DNA of 64,000 nucleotides from an uncultured Gemmatimonadota bacterium (GTDB taxonomy: Bacteria > Gemmatimonadota > Gemmatimonadetes > Gemmatimonadales > Gemmatimonadaceae). Shown one piece after another: positions 27,988-36,220 of this stretch. The notes beneath the pieces were generated by a model. It was not told the DNA's origin. It was given only the letters and a program-made list of their open reading frames with translations, and ran no database searches. The position numbers and the translations under genes were made by a program. The stretch lies in assembly GCA_903882745.1 (NCBI GenBank), contig CAIRYG010000002.1:186001-250000 (forward strand), given 5' to 3'. The stretch's first letter is position 1, and the number at the start of each line of letters is the position of its first letter.

Positions 27988-29400
27988 ATGACCACCGATT
28001 CTCTGCTCACCCCCGACGTCGTCGTGATCGGCGGCGGCCCAGGGGGCTACGTTGCCTCGATTCGCGCCGCACAACTCGGGCTCTCCGTCGTGTGCGTTGA
28101 AGCGGACACGACCCTCGGCGGCACCTGTGTGAACGTCGGGTGCATCCCCTCCAAGGCGCTCCTCGGCAGTTCCGAACATTACGAGTTCACGCGGCTGCAC
28201 GCTGAGGAGCATGGCTTCTCGGTGGGCGGCGTGACGCTCAACCTCGCGCAGATGATGAAGCGCAAGGATGATGTGGTGAGCGCCAACACCAAGGGGGTCG
28301 AGTTCCTCTTCAAGAAGAACAAGGTCACCTGGGCCAAGGGGTGGGGGCAGCTCAAGCCCGGCAATGTGGTCGAGGTGAAGGGACACGACGGCGTCGTGAC
28401 CACCTATCGCGCAAAGCATGTGATCATCGCGACCGGTTCGGTGCCGAGTGCTCTTCCCTTCCTGCCGTTCGACGAGGAGCGGGTGCTCTCCAATGTGGGG
28501 GCGCTCAAGATCCCCGAGGTGCCGAAGCATCTGATTGTGATTGGCGGCGGCGTGATCGGTCTTGAACTCGGCTCCGTGTGGCGTCGACTTGGCGCGAAAG
28601 TCACGGTGGTGGAGTACGCGCCGACGATTCTTCCGGGCAACGACGACGAGATCATCAAGGAAGCGGACAAGATTTTCCGGAAGCAGGGGCTGACCATCAT
28701 GGCCGGCACCAAGGTCACGGGTGGGGCTCGCGCCGGCGACAAGGTCACGGTGCAGGTCGAGAAGGATGGCACGCCGAGCACCCTCGAGGCCGACTATGTG
28801 CTCGTCTCGATTGGTCGCAAGCCGGCGTTGTCGGGCATTGACGCGAAGGCCCTTGGCCTGACACTTGGCGCACGGGGCGAGATCGCCGCCGATGATCAGA
28901 TGCGTACGAACCTCCCGAACGTGTTCGCGATCGGCGACGCGGTGGGCGGCAAGTTGCTGGCGCACAAGGCGGAAGAGGAAGGGGTAATTGCTGCTGAAGT
29001 GATCGCAGGGAAGCCGGTGCACATGCACTACCACAACATGCCTGGCGTGGTCTACACTTGGCCCGAGATTGCGACGGTGGGGCTGACCGAAGCGGAAGTG
29101 AAGGCCAGCGGCCGCGCGTACAAGGTTGGAAAGTTTCCGTTCAGTGCGAATGGGCGCGCGCGCACGATGGCCGAGACGAGCGGCTTCGTGAAGTTCATCT
29201 GCGACGCCGCGACGGACGAGATCCTTGGCGCGCACCTGATCGGCGCGAACGCGAGCGATCTGCTCACCGAGGTCGTCCTGGCGATGGAGTTCCGCGGCAC
29301 GAGCGAGGACATCGGGATCACCGTGCATTCGCATCCGACGCTGAGCGAGGCGGTCAAGGAAGCGGCACTCGCGGTGCGGGGGCACGCGATTCACATCTAA
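27988..29400 (+). CDS. lpdA: dihydrolipoyl dehydrogenase (E3)
   Basis: 470-aa flavoprotein disulfide reductase. FAD-binding GGGPGGYVA, redox-active Cys47 and Cys52 in GTCVNVGC, NAD-binding GGGVIGLE, second FAD motif VFAIGDAVGG, and the C-terminal dimer active-site His-Glu in HSHPTLSE. It reoxidises lipoyl groups of the E2 encoded just upstream and may serve other 2-oxoacid dehydrogenases or glycine cleavage. Followed by a long perfect hairpin. Confidence 0.97.
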   Translation: MTTDSLLTPDVVVIGGGPGGYVASIRAAQLGLSVVCVEADTTLGGTCVNVGCIPSKALLGSSEHYEFTRLHAEEHGFSVGGVTLNLAQMMKRKDDVVSANTKGVEFLFKKNKVTWAKGWGQLKPGNVVEVKGHDGVVTTYRAKHVIIATGSVPSALPFLPFDEERVLSNVGALKIPEVPKHLIVIGGGVIGLELGSVWRRLGAKVTVVEYAPTILPGNDDEIIKEADKIFRKQGLTIMAGTKVTGGARAGDKVTVQVEKDGTPSTLEADYVLVSIGRKPALSGIDAKALGLTLGARGEIAADDQMRTNLPNVFAIGDAVGGKLLAHKAEEEGVIAAEVIAGKPVHMHYHNMPGVVYTWPEIATVGLTEAEVKASGRAYKVGKFPFSANGRARTMAETSGFVKFICDAATDEILGAHLIGANASDLLTEVVLAMEFRGTSEDIGITVHSHPTLSEAVKEAALAVRGHAIHI

Positions 29401-29420
29401 GTATCCTGTGTGCAGCTAAC

Positions 29421-29459
29421 CACCGAGGGGCGATGCGTCAGACGCATCGCCCCTCGGTG
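29421..29459 (+). terminator. bidirectional-looking hairpin between lpdA and a convergent gene
   Basis: Perfect 18-bp stem (29421-29438 with 29442-29459), three-base loop, followed by TTTC on the plus strand. Long and stable, but with a short U-tract. Lies between convergent genes and could stop both directions. Confidence 0.75.
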
Positions 29460-29477
29460 TTTCAACAGGATAGCAGG

Positions 29478-30002
29478 CTAGGCGAGATACTTCTCGCGCA
29501 GCAGCGTCATGTGATGCGCGGTGTGCCCCGCAATGATCCACGCGATCGCACGACTTGAAACCGGCTTTTCGCTTGCCGTCCCCGTGCGTGTCCATGCGCT
29601 CGGCGTGAGCGACTCCACGAGCGTCAGGGTCGCCGCACGGACGGCGGGAAACTCCTCGGCGAGGCTCGCCACAGTTCGGAGCGCGGCATCGGAGGTCGGA
29701 ACCCAGCGGTCCTGATCGAAGCCCGGAAGCGGGGTGGCATCGGCCCGCGCCACGCGGAGGAGTCGATACGCAAAAACCCGCTCAGTGTCGATCATATGCA
29801 GCAACGACTCCTTGAGCGTCCACTTCCCTACCCCGTAGGCGTGATCGCCGCGCGCCTCGGAGACGCCGGCGAGGGCGTCGAGCACGTCCCGCTGCTGGGT
29901 GCGGAGCGTGGCGCGAATATCGCCGTCCGCGACCTGCGCCACGTAGTTGCCGTAGTACGGGGCGAACTCGCCGGCGATTGGGCGGGTGCTGGCATCAGAC
30001 AC
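29478..30002 (-). CDS. DinB/YfiT-family protein
   Basis: 174-aa four-helix DinB-like protein. Potential metal ligands are His in LLHMIDTER and the pair in HTAHHM, the expected three-histidine arrangement. Members include thiol-dependent transferases and damage-inducible proteins of unknown role. The GTG at 30002 was chosen because GGAG lies eight bases upstream; the frame extends further but without homology. Divergent from tldD with 108 bases between starts. Confidence 0.85.
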   Translation of the reverse strand: MSDASTRPIAGEFAPYYGNYVAQVADGDIRATLRTQQRDVLDALAGVSEARGDHAYGVGKWTLKESLLHMIDTERVFAYRLLRVARADATPLPGFDQDRWVPTSDAALRTVASLAEEFPAVRAATLTLVESLTPSAWTRTGTASEKPVSSRAIAWIIAGHTAHHMTLLREKYLA

Positions 30003-30110
30003 GAGAGGGCTCCGAATCACGAGAGAAGGCACACAGTGGGGCTGGTGCCGAAATCTATCGCCCGCCGTATCTTGTGGGGCAGGCTCGTTCACCTCACACC
30101 AGGACCGCCA

Positions 30111-31730
30111 GTGACCCATTCACGCCGCGACTTCGTGAAGACCTCGGCAGCCGTCGCCGCTACCACGGCGATTGGCAACCGGATTCTCACCGCGGGCGAC
30201 GCGTTCGCCTCCTCCGTTCCCTCGGCGGGAGACCCCGCCATCAAAGCGCTTATGCAAGTGGCGCTCGACGTCGCCAAGAGCGGCGGCGCGGGCTACGCCG
30301 ATGTGCGCGTCTCGGCGCGCCGCCAGCAAAACGTCAACACGCGCGAGCGTATCGTGCAGGGCGTCAGCGATACCGACACCTTCGGACTCGGCGTGCGCAC
30401 CCTGGTGGACGGCGCCTGGGGCTTTGCCGCGACCAGCGTGCTCACCAAGGACTCGATCGCCGCGACCACCCGTTCGGCGCTCGACCAAGCCAAGGCCAAT
30501 CGCGCCAGCCAGCTGAAGCCGGTAGTGCTTGCCCCCACGCCGGGCAATCAGGTCGGTGAGTGGAAGAGCCCGATCAAGACCGATCCCTTCACGGTCTCGA
30601 TTCCAGACAAAGTCGCGCTGTTGCTCGCGGCCAATGAAGCCGCGCTCAAGGTGAAGGGCGTTCGCAACGTGAGCTCGTCGATGTTCTTCCTCCGCGAGGA
30701 GAAGACACTGATGACCAGCGACGGGTCCTACATCGTGCAGACGATCTATCGCACCTCACCGTCGATCAGCATCACGGCCGTGAGCAGTGACTTCACCGAT
30801 TTCCAGACGCGCGCCAGCAGCGATATCGCGCCCATGGGACTCGGCTACGAGTGGGTCACCGACAGCCGCATGCTCGAGCGCGCGCCGGAATTCGCCGCCG
30901 ACGCGGTCGCAAAGTTGAGTGCGAAGCCGGTGGAGCCGGGACGTTACGACCTACTGCTCCACCCCAGCAATATGTGGCTGACGATCCATGAGACGGTTGC
31001 GCATCCGACAGAGCTGGATCGCGCGCTGGGCTTCGAAGCCAACTACGCCGGCACGAGCTTTGTTGCCCCGCCAGATCAGGTGCTCGGCAAGCTCAAGTTC
31101 GGCAGCGATGTGATGAACATCGTCGGCGATCGTGAACAGCCCGGCTCGCTCGGCGCCATCGGCTGGGACGACGAAGCGGTGAAGCCGACCAAGTTCGACA
31201 TCATCAAGAACGGTGTGTTCGTGGACTACCAGACCACGCGCGAACAGGCGTCGATGCTGAGCGATTACTACAAAAAGGCCAACAAGCCGGTGAAGAGCTA
31301 CGGCTGCTCGTACGCGCAGAGCTGGAGCGATGTGCAGTTCCAGCGCATGCCCAATGTGTCGCTGCAGCCGGGCAAGAACGATTGGTCGTGGAACGATCTC
31401 GTGGGGCAGATGGACAAGGGCATCGCGATCGTGGGCGACGGATCATTCTCGATCGACCAGCAGCGCTACAACGGCCAGTTCGCCGGCCAGGTGTTCTACG
31501 AGGTGAAGGGCGGAAAGATTGTCGGGCAACTGAAGGACGTGGCGTACCAGTTCAAGACGCCGCTCTTCTGGGGCTCCATGCGCGCCATCGGTGGCGCCAA
31601 GAGCTACGAGCTCGGCGGTGCCTTTGGCGATGCCAAGGGACAGCCAGGCCAATCCAACTCCGTGAGTCACGGCTGCGTGCCGGCGATCTTCACCGAGTGC
31701 AACATCCTGAACACCGGGAGAAAGGCATGA
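30111..31730 (+). CDS. tldD: TldD-family metallopeptidase with Tat signal
   Basis: 539-aa TldD/PmbA-family protein with the zinc motif HETVAH (His293, Glu294, His298), as in TldD, the catalytic subunit of the TldD/TldE heterodimer. A twin-arginine signal SRRDFVK followed by an Ala-rich hydrophobic stretch (residues 4-35) opens the protein, indicating export after folding. Canonical TldD is cytosolic, so this is an exported variant. GTG start at 30111 has AGGA six bases upstream. Its stop overlaps the tldE start (ATGA). Confidence 0.9.
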   Translation: MTHSRRDFVKTSAAVAATTAIGNRILTAGDAFASSVPSAGDPAIKALMQVALDVAKSGGAGYADVRVSARRQQNVNTRERIVQGVSDTDTFGLGVRTLVDGAWGFAATSVLTKDSIAATTRSALDQAKANRASQLKPVVLAPTPGNQVGEWKSPIKTDPFTVSIPDKVALLLAANEAALKVKGVRNVSSSMFFLREEKTLMTSDGSYIVQTIYRTSPSISITAVSSDFTDFQTRASSDIAPMGLGYEWVTDSRMLERAPEFAADAVAKLSAKPVEPGRYDLLLHPSNMWLTIHETVAHPTELDRALGFEANYAGTSFVAPPDQVLGKLKFGSDVMNIVGDREQPGSLGAIGWDDEAVKPTKFDIIKNGVFVDYQTTREQASMLSDYYKKANKPVKSYGCSYAQSWSDVQFQRMPNVSLQPGKNDWSWNDLVGQMDKGIAIVGDGSFSIDQQRYNGQFAGQVFYEVKGGKIVGQLKDVAYQFKTPLFWGSMRAIGGAKSYELGGAFGDAKGQPGQSNSVSHGCVPAIFTECNILNTGRKA

Positions 31731-33121
31731 GCCGCTCAGCCCCCAACTCACTCTACATGCCCGCCGGGATCCTCTCCCGCAGCGAGGCGCAAGAGATCTG
31801 CACGCGCGCGATCAAGAACTCGCCCGCTCCTGAAACGCGCGTCAATATCAACAGTTCAGCACGCGCCGACACGCGCTTTGCGTTGAACCAAGTGACCACG
31901 AGCGGTCAGAACGCCGACACCACGGTGACGATCACCGCGATCGCCGGCAATCGGTCTGCGAGCGTCACCACCAATCGCTTGGACGAAGCGTCACTCTCGA
32001 CCGCCGCCAAGCAGGCGTACGAGATTGCACAGCTTGTGCCGCCGAACCCGGAGCGCATGCCGGAACTTGGTGCGCAGAACTACCCCACGCCGCGCGAGCG
32101 GGCGGTGACCTTGCCCACGCCCGCGGAGCGTGCCGCCGCGGCCAAGAAGGTCACGGAGAAGGCTCGCGCCGCTGGACTCATTGCGACGGGTTTCATTGAG
32201 TGCCGCGCGGGAGCAACTGCGCTTGCGAACTCGAAGGGCCTGTTCGCGTATGACGCGAGCGCGGTGGTGACGATGACGGCCACCGTGCGTTCCACCGACG
32301 GCACCGGCTCCGGCTGGGCGTGCAGCGACGGTGAAGTCTTTGGTGATATCGACGCAGATCACGTGGCCGAAACCGCTGTGCAGAAAGCGTTGCAGTCCCG
32401 GAATCCTGTAGCGATCGAGCCCGGTCGCTACGTGACGATCCTCGAGCCGACAGCTGTGGGAAATCTGGTGCAGTTGATTGCCGGGGCCACACAGGCGCGC
32501 TCTGCCGACGAAGGGCGCTCGTTCTTCTCCAAGGCTGGCGGCGGCAACAAGATCGGCATGAAGGTGGTGGACGAGCGGGTCACACTGCTCACCGATCCTG
32601 CCGATAGTCCGAGCACCGGCGGCGGCTACGACGGCGACGGCCTTCCGCTCGAGAAGGTGGTGTGGATTGAGAATGGTGTGGTCAAGAATCTCGCGTACGA
32701 CCGCTTCTGGGCGCAGAAGCAGGGAGTACAGCCCACGCGTTCCGGTGGTGGTGGCTTTGGTGGCCCGCGTTCACTGCGCATGTTGGGCGGCACCACGAGC
32801 ACGTCGGACATGATCAAGTCCACCGAGCGTGGTATCCTCGTGACGCGGTTCTGGTATATCCGCGCCGTGGACCCGCGCACGATTCTCTACACCGGACTCA
32901 CCCGTGATGGGACGTTCTTGATTGAGAACGGACAGGTCACCAAGCCGGTGAAGAACTTCCGCTACAACGAATCACCGATCTTCTTCTTGAACAACTTGGA
33001 AGCAGTCGGTCCCGCCGTACGGGTAAACGCCTCGGAAAACCTTGGTGCCGGCGGCGCGACCTGGATGCCGACGATCAAGGTGCGCGAGTTCACCTTCAGT
33101 TCGTTGTCGGACGCCGTATAA
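31727..33121 (+). CDS. tldE: TldE/PmbA-like partner subunit
   Basis: 464-aa TldD/PmbA-family protein without the HExxxH motif, so it matches the non-catalytic TldE/PmbA subunit. Recognisable parts are the N-terminal YADVR-like region, RSFFSKAGG, LTDPADSPS and the C-terminal NLEAVGP segment. A Gly-rich loop (GGGGFGG) interrupts the C-terminal half. It has no signal peptide, unlike its TldD partner. Coupled to tldD by an ATGA overlap and closed by a hairpin 22 bases after the stop. Confidence 0.88.
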   Translation: MSRSAPNSLYMPAGILSRSEAQEICTRAIKNSPAPETRVNINSSARADTRFALNQVTTSGQNADTTVTITAIAGNRSASVTTNRLDEASLSTAAKQAYEIAQLVPPNPERMPELGAQNYPTPRERAVTLPTPAERAAAAKKVTEKARAAGLIATGFIECRAGATALANSKGLFAYDASAVVTMTATVRSTDGTGSGWACSDGEVFGDIDADHVAETAVQKALQSRNPVAIEPGRYVTILEPTAVGNLVQLIAGATQARSADEGRSFFSKAGGGNKIGMKVVDERVTLLTDPADSPSTGGGYDGDGLPLEKVVWIENGVVKNLAYDRFWAQKQGVQPTRSGGGGFGGPRSLRMLGGTTSTSDMIKSTERGILVTRFWYIRAVDPRTILYTGLTRDGTFLIENGQVTKPVKNFRYNESPIFFLNNLEAVGPAVRVNASENLGAGGATWMPTIKVREFTFSSLSDAV

Positions 33122-33143
33122 GGCGCTGGAAGTCGTATGCGAC

Positions 33144-33174
33144 AGAGGCCGACTCGGTATTCGAGTCGGCCTCT
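33144..33174 (+). terminator. hairpin after tldE
   Basis: Perfect 13-bp stem (33144-33156 with 33162-33174), five-base loop, followed by TTGCGTT. U-tract weak. It also lies just beyond the 3' end of the convergent acyltransferase gene. Confidence 0.7.
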
Positions 33175-33178
33175 TGCG

Positions 33179-33973
33179 TTACTCCGACGGCGCGCCAGCC
33201 ATGGCGCTCACCACGGCCTCGCGCGACCAATGGGCGAGGGCACGCGCATCGAGACGCGCAGGCTCGGGCTCATGAGCAACCCAGGTGATGCACGGCGTGA
33301 GTCCTGGCGCGGCGACCATACGCCGCAGATGCTTCGGAACCGTGTCGTCTTCGTCGACATAGCCCGCCACCTGCTGCTCGTGCGCCGGATACTCAACACA
33401 GGCCACCCACAGCGGCCGACCAGAGAGCCGGACCGATTCAAACAGCGCCGCCTTAAATGGCAGCACGCCGTTGCCATAGGACGTCGCCGCCTCGGGGAAC
33501 ACAATCACGTGCACACCGGCCCGCATCAGATCGGCAAGCTCGGACAGGTGACGGCGCAAGGCACGCGCCGAACGGCGGTCGACAAACACACAGCCACCCA
33601 GACGACAGAGAAACCCAATCACAGGAGTTTCCTCCACGTCAGTCGATGTCACAAACACGGCCGGTCGCTGTGCGGCCAACAGGAAGATGTCGACGTACGA
33701 GATGTGATTCGCTACCGTCATGCCCGCGCCGCTCGGCGCCTGCGCGAGTCTGTTCCGTGACGAGAGCCTCACCCCAAGACTGCGGATGAACCACGGGCTC
33801 ATGCGATGCACCCATCGCGCACGGGCGAGGCGTTGATCGATCGGCCGACGCCGCAGGAGGCTCACCAAGCCTAACCCCACCGTCGTAAAACTCGCCACGA
33901 GGAAGATGGCCACGAGTCGCGCGATTGAACGGAGTCCGTTCAATCCCAGCGGAAGTGTTGCGCGAACGGGCAC
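33179..33973 (-). CDS. olsA: 1-acyl-glycerol-3-phosphate/lyso-ornithine lipid O-acyltransferase (PlsC family)
   Basis: 264-aa PlsC-family acyltransferase. One N-terminal helix (about 13-33), then the catalytic motif with His90 and Asp95 in NHISYVD and the acceptor motif FPEAATSYGNG. Placement directly downstream of an OlsB-like N-acyltransferase suggests OlsA, which adds the second acyl chain to lyso-ornithine lipid; a general PlsC role cannot be excluded. Start is the first GTG in frame (33973), without a close Shine-Dalgarno; a CTG 15 bases upstream has GGAG at good spacing. A terminator separates it from olsB. Confidence 0.75.
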   Translation of the reverse strand: MPVRATLPLGLNGLRSIARLVAIFLVASFTTVGLGLVSLLRRRPIDQRLARARWVHRMSPWFIRSLGVRLSSRNRLAQAPSGAGMTVANHISYVDIFLLAAQRPAVFVTSTDVEETPVIGFLCRLGGCVFVDRRSARALRRHLSELADLMRAGVHVIVFPEAATSYGNGVLPFKAALFESVRLSGRPLWVACVEYPAHEQQVAGYVDEDDTVPKHLRRMVAAPGLTPCITWVAHEPEPARLDARALAHWSREAVVSAMAGAPSE

Positions 33974-34088
33974 AGACTGCGTCAGAGGAACTCCGAAAAA
34001 GTAGCGGACAGGAAGCAGCGGCGACCCGACGCACGAATCTACGACGTCAGCACCGATGGTGAAATAGGCGCATGACCGGAGAAAACAA

Positions 34089-34121
34089 AACGGGCCGCCT
34101 CCCGCTGGGAGCCGGCCCGTT
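34089..34121 (-). terminator. intrinsic terminator after olsB
   Basis: Outer 9-bp stem (34089-34097 with 34113-34121) plus five inner pairs around one mismatch; minus-strand sequence after it is TTTGTTTTC. The stem arm ACGGGCCG is shared with the hairpins near 8.87 and 35.15 kb. Confidence 0.75.
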
Positions 34122-34146
34122 CTCGGAGTACCGTGAGCCAGCTCAC

Positions 34147-35025
34147 TCACCCACGCGGGGGAAGCGGGAATACGGTCAGTAGGTCGAGACACCGGAACTC
34201 GCGATCGTAGGCGGGCGGGGCAATCACATAGGCCCCCGCACGAATGTACGACCGGAGCAGCGCCGGTAAAATTGCAGACGCGCCTGACACCGGAGGTTCC
34301 CCTGCGTTCGCCACGTCCCAGACATGGCGCATATCGCGCGTCATCTCGTAGCGTTTCTGCGGAACCACCCCCTGAAGCGGGCGCAACGCGTGCAGCGAGT
34401 CCAACTCCTGCCGCAACCCGCCAAGCAGGGTCACACTTGCAGCGCCACGCTCGAACGTCGGCGGGCAGATCACGCTCGAACAGCCGAACATCTGGTCGGC
34501 ACCCTGCGACCGCGCCACGTCCACGAGCCCCTTCCACAGCATGCGAAGGACCGCACCGTTGCGATGCTCCGGATGCACGCAGGCGCGCCCGAGTTCGAGT
34601 CGAACGCCCGGGCGCGCGAGGAACGGCCCCAGGGCGAATTCACGCGCGGAGTAGAACCCCATCCGACTCGTCTCCGCCACCAAGCGATAGACACCAACGG
34701 GCAGGCGTGTCGTGCGGTCGATCACTGCCAAATGAATCGAGTGCCGGTCGAACCCGTCCACGTCGAGGCGGAAGATCGACGGCGGAGACCCGTACTCGGC
34801 ACGAAACACATCGTACCGCAACTGGAACACCTTGCGGAGTTCGCGCCGGTCGCTGATCACGCGGCATTCATAGCGTGTGCCGACCGCGTCGACGCCGACC
34901 GGCTTTAGCGCGAGTTGGCCGTGGGTGCGGAACGCATCAGCCATCGCCCACTGCATGAGCGTGCCGGCGTGGCCCACTGAGCCGCGCACGAGTCGCAGAG
35001 GCGCCAATCGTTGTTGTGACGGCAT
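34147..35025 (-). CDS. olsB: OlsB-like N-acyltransferase (GNAT, hemolysin-like)
   Basis: 292-aa GNAT-fold protein of the OlsB/hemolysin-like acyltransferase family. Typical segments: LRYDVFRAEYG, ELGRACVHPEHRNG, FGCSSV, and the late LLRSYIRAGAYV...PAYDREF pattern. OlsB transfers a 3-hydroxyacyl group from ACP to the alpha-amine of ornithine, the first step of ornithine lipid synthesis; related proteins acylate other amino acids. ATG at 35025 preferred; a GTG two codons earlier is equally possible. Next to the PlsC-type gene. Confidence 0.8.
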   Translation of the reverse strand: MPSQQRLAPLRLVRGSVGHAGTLMQWAMADAFRTHGQLALKPVGVDAVGTRYECRVISDRRELRKVFQLRYDVFRAEYGSPPSIFRLDVDGFDRHSIHLAVIDRTTRLPVGVYRLVAETSRMGFYSAREFALGPFLARPGVRLELGRACVHPEHRNGAVLRMLWKGLVDVARSQGADQMFGCSSVICPPTFERGAASVTLLGGLRQELDSLHALRPLQGVVPQKRYEMTRDMRHVWDVANAGEPPVSGASAILPALLRSYIRAGAYVIAPPAYDREFRCLDLLTVFPLPPRG

Positions 35026-35131
35026 AGACACACGACCTGAGGGATGAGGGACGCAATAACTTTCACCTCCTGCGGTCAGTGTCTCGCAATTTTTGTGTCA
35101 GTGTTCGGTCACGGATGTCAGGGCGCTCAGA

Positions 35132-35175
35132 ACGACAACGGGCCGGCTCCCCGTGGGAGCCGGCCCGTTCGTCGT
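35132..35175 (-). terminator. hairpin after the sigma/anti-sigma pair
   Basis: Core perfect 14-bp stem (35137-35150 with 35156-35169) extended by five pairs past a single bulge. On the minus strand it is followed by TTCTG, a weak U-tract. Separates the sigma operon from olsB. Confidence 0.65.
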
Positions 35176-35185
35176 ACACGGCACA

Positions 35186-35479
35186 TTAGCCGCGTGCGAT
35201 TGCGTCCATAATCTGCGACGACATGCTCGCCGGGGTGGTCATGCTGCGACGGCGGCCCACTTCGGCCTGCACGCCACTCCACAACGCGAACGACGTGCCA
35301 TCGGCCTTGAGCTCCTGCTCGCTGACCGGCTCACCGTCGAGCCACGCATGGAGCGCGGACGACATGGTGGCGGACTCGAGCGGAACTTCACGGTCGATCA
35401 TGGGATCCTGTGACTGCGCACGCGGCGCGGCCAGTTCTTCGCGACCCGACTCACGTGGGTCCAAGTGTTCCATCATCAT
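35186..35479 (-). CDS. small probable anti-sigma factor
   Basis: 97-aa cytosolic protein whose middle (about 38-65, SALHAWLDGEPVSEQEL) resembles the N-terminal sigma-binding helices of anti-sigma factors of the RseA kind, and which ends in a short basic segment. No transmembrane helix and no HxxxCxxC zinc motif, so if it is an anti-sigma factor it is a reduced one. Start overlaps the ECF sigma gene stop (ATGA), the usual arrangement for such pairs. Assignment rests on context plus weak similarity. Confidence 0.55.
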   Translation of the reverse strand: MMMEHLDPRESGREELAAPRAQSQDPMIDREVPLESATMSSALHAWLDGEPVSEQELKADGTSFALWSGVQAEVGRRRSMTTPASMSSQIMDAIARG

Positions 35480-36039
35480 GGTGCTCGCTCCTCCAAAAGC
35501 TTTTGCAGCGCCTCACGGGCGCGGTGAACGCGCATTTTGAGTGCGCCGACCGACGTATTCAGCAGCTCCGCCATCTCCTCGTAGGATCGCCCTTCCACGT
35601 GCTTCATCACGAAGGCTTCTCGCAATGAGGCTGGCAACGAGGCCAGCGCACGGTCGAGGTGACCACGAAGCTCCCCCCGGTCCAGCTCTTCTTCAGGGGT
35701 CTCGTATCCAGACGGTTGATCGTCTTCTTCGTAACTGAGATGGGTCCGGCGGATGTTTTTGAGCCAGTCCTTGCACCCATTGGCCACAATCCGGAAGACC
35801 CAGGCATCGAAGCGGCCGCGCACCTCACCGAGGTGGTGGAACGCCTTGATAAACGAGTTCTGCAGGATGTCAGCCGCATCATCCGGACTCCCCGTCATGC
35901 CGACGGCATGCCGGTACAACGGATCGCTATAACGAACAATCAGCAGCGAAAACGCCTGCTGGTCGCCGGCGAGGACGCGATCGATAATAGCCTGATCGGC
36001 GTCTTCCGGAAGCTCCGTAGGGGGAACAGCCGCGGTCAT
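35476..36039 (-). CDS. ECF-type RNA polymerase sigma factor
   Basis: 187 aa from ATG 36039. Region 2 (about residues 18-85) shows AGDQQAFSLLIVRYSDPLY, DAADILQNSFIKAF and FDAWVFRIVANGCKDWL; region 4 (about 120-185) has LPASLREAFVMKHVEGRSYEEMAELL and a clear helix-turn-helix with VGALKMRVHRAREAL. Regions 1 and 3 are absent as in group 4 sigma factors. A GTG at 36066 would add nine residues. Paired with the small downstream gene. The target promoters are unknown. Confidence 0.95.
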   Translation of the reverse strand: MTAAVPPTELPEDADQAIIDRVLAGDQQAFSLLIVRYSDPLYRHAVGMTGSPDDAADILQNSFIKAFHHLGEVRGRFDAWVFRIVANGCKDWLKNIRRTHLSYEEDDQPSGYETPEEELDRGELRGHLDRALASLPASLREAFVMKHVEGRSYEEMAELLNTSVGALKMRVHRAREALQKLLEERAP

Positions 36040-36220
36040 GGTCACGACGCTAGTGTAACCTCCCACGCGCCTCGACGACAGACCTTGCCGGAGCCGCAGC
36101 CCCGAAGGGTTACAGCCTCGTCACATCCTAAGGACGAATGCCGCGGCGTCGGGTAACGGCGCGCGCCGTCACGGACGACGGGCCGGAGTTTCTTCGGGCG
36201 CATCACAGCCGCGGCGCGGG

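Noticed and set aside
34030-34537. Longer N-terminus for the PlsC-type protein
   Set aside because: The extended frame runs through the terminator hairpin and antisense through olsB, with no start codon that yields a sensible protein.
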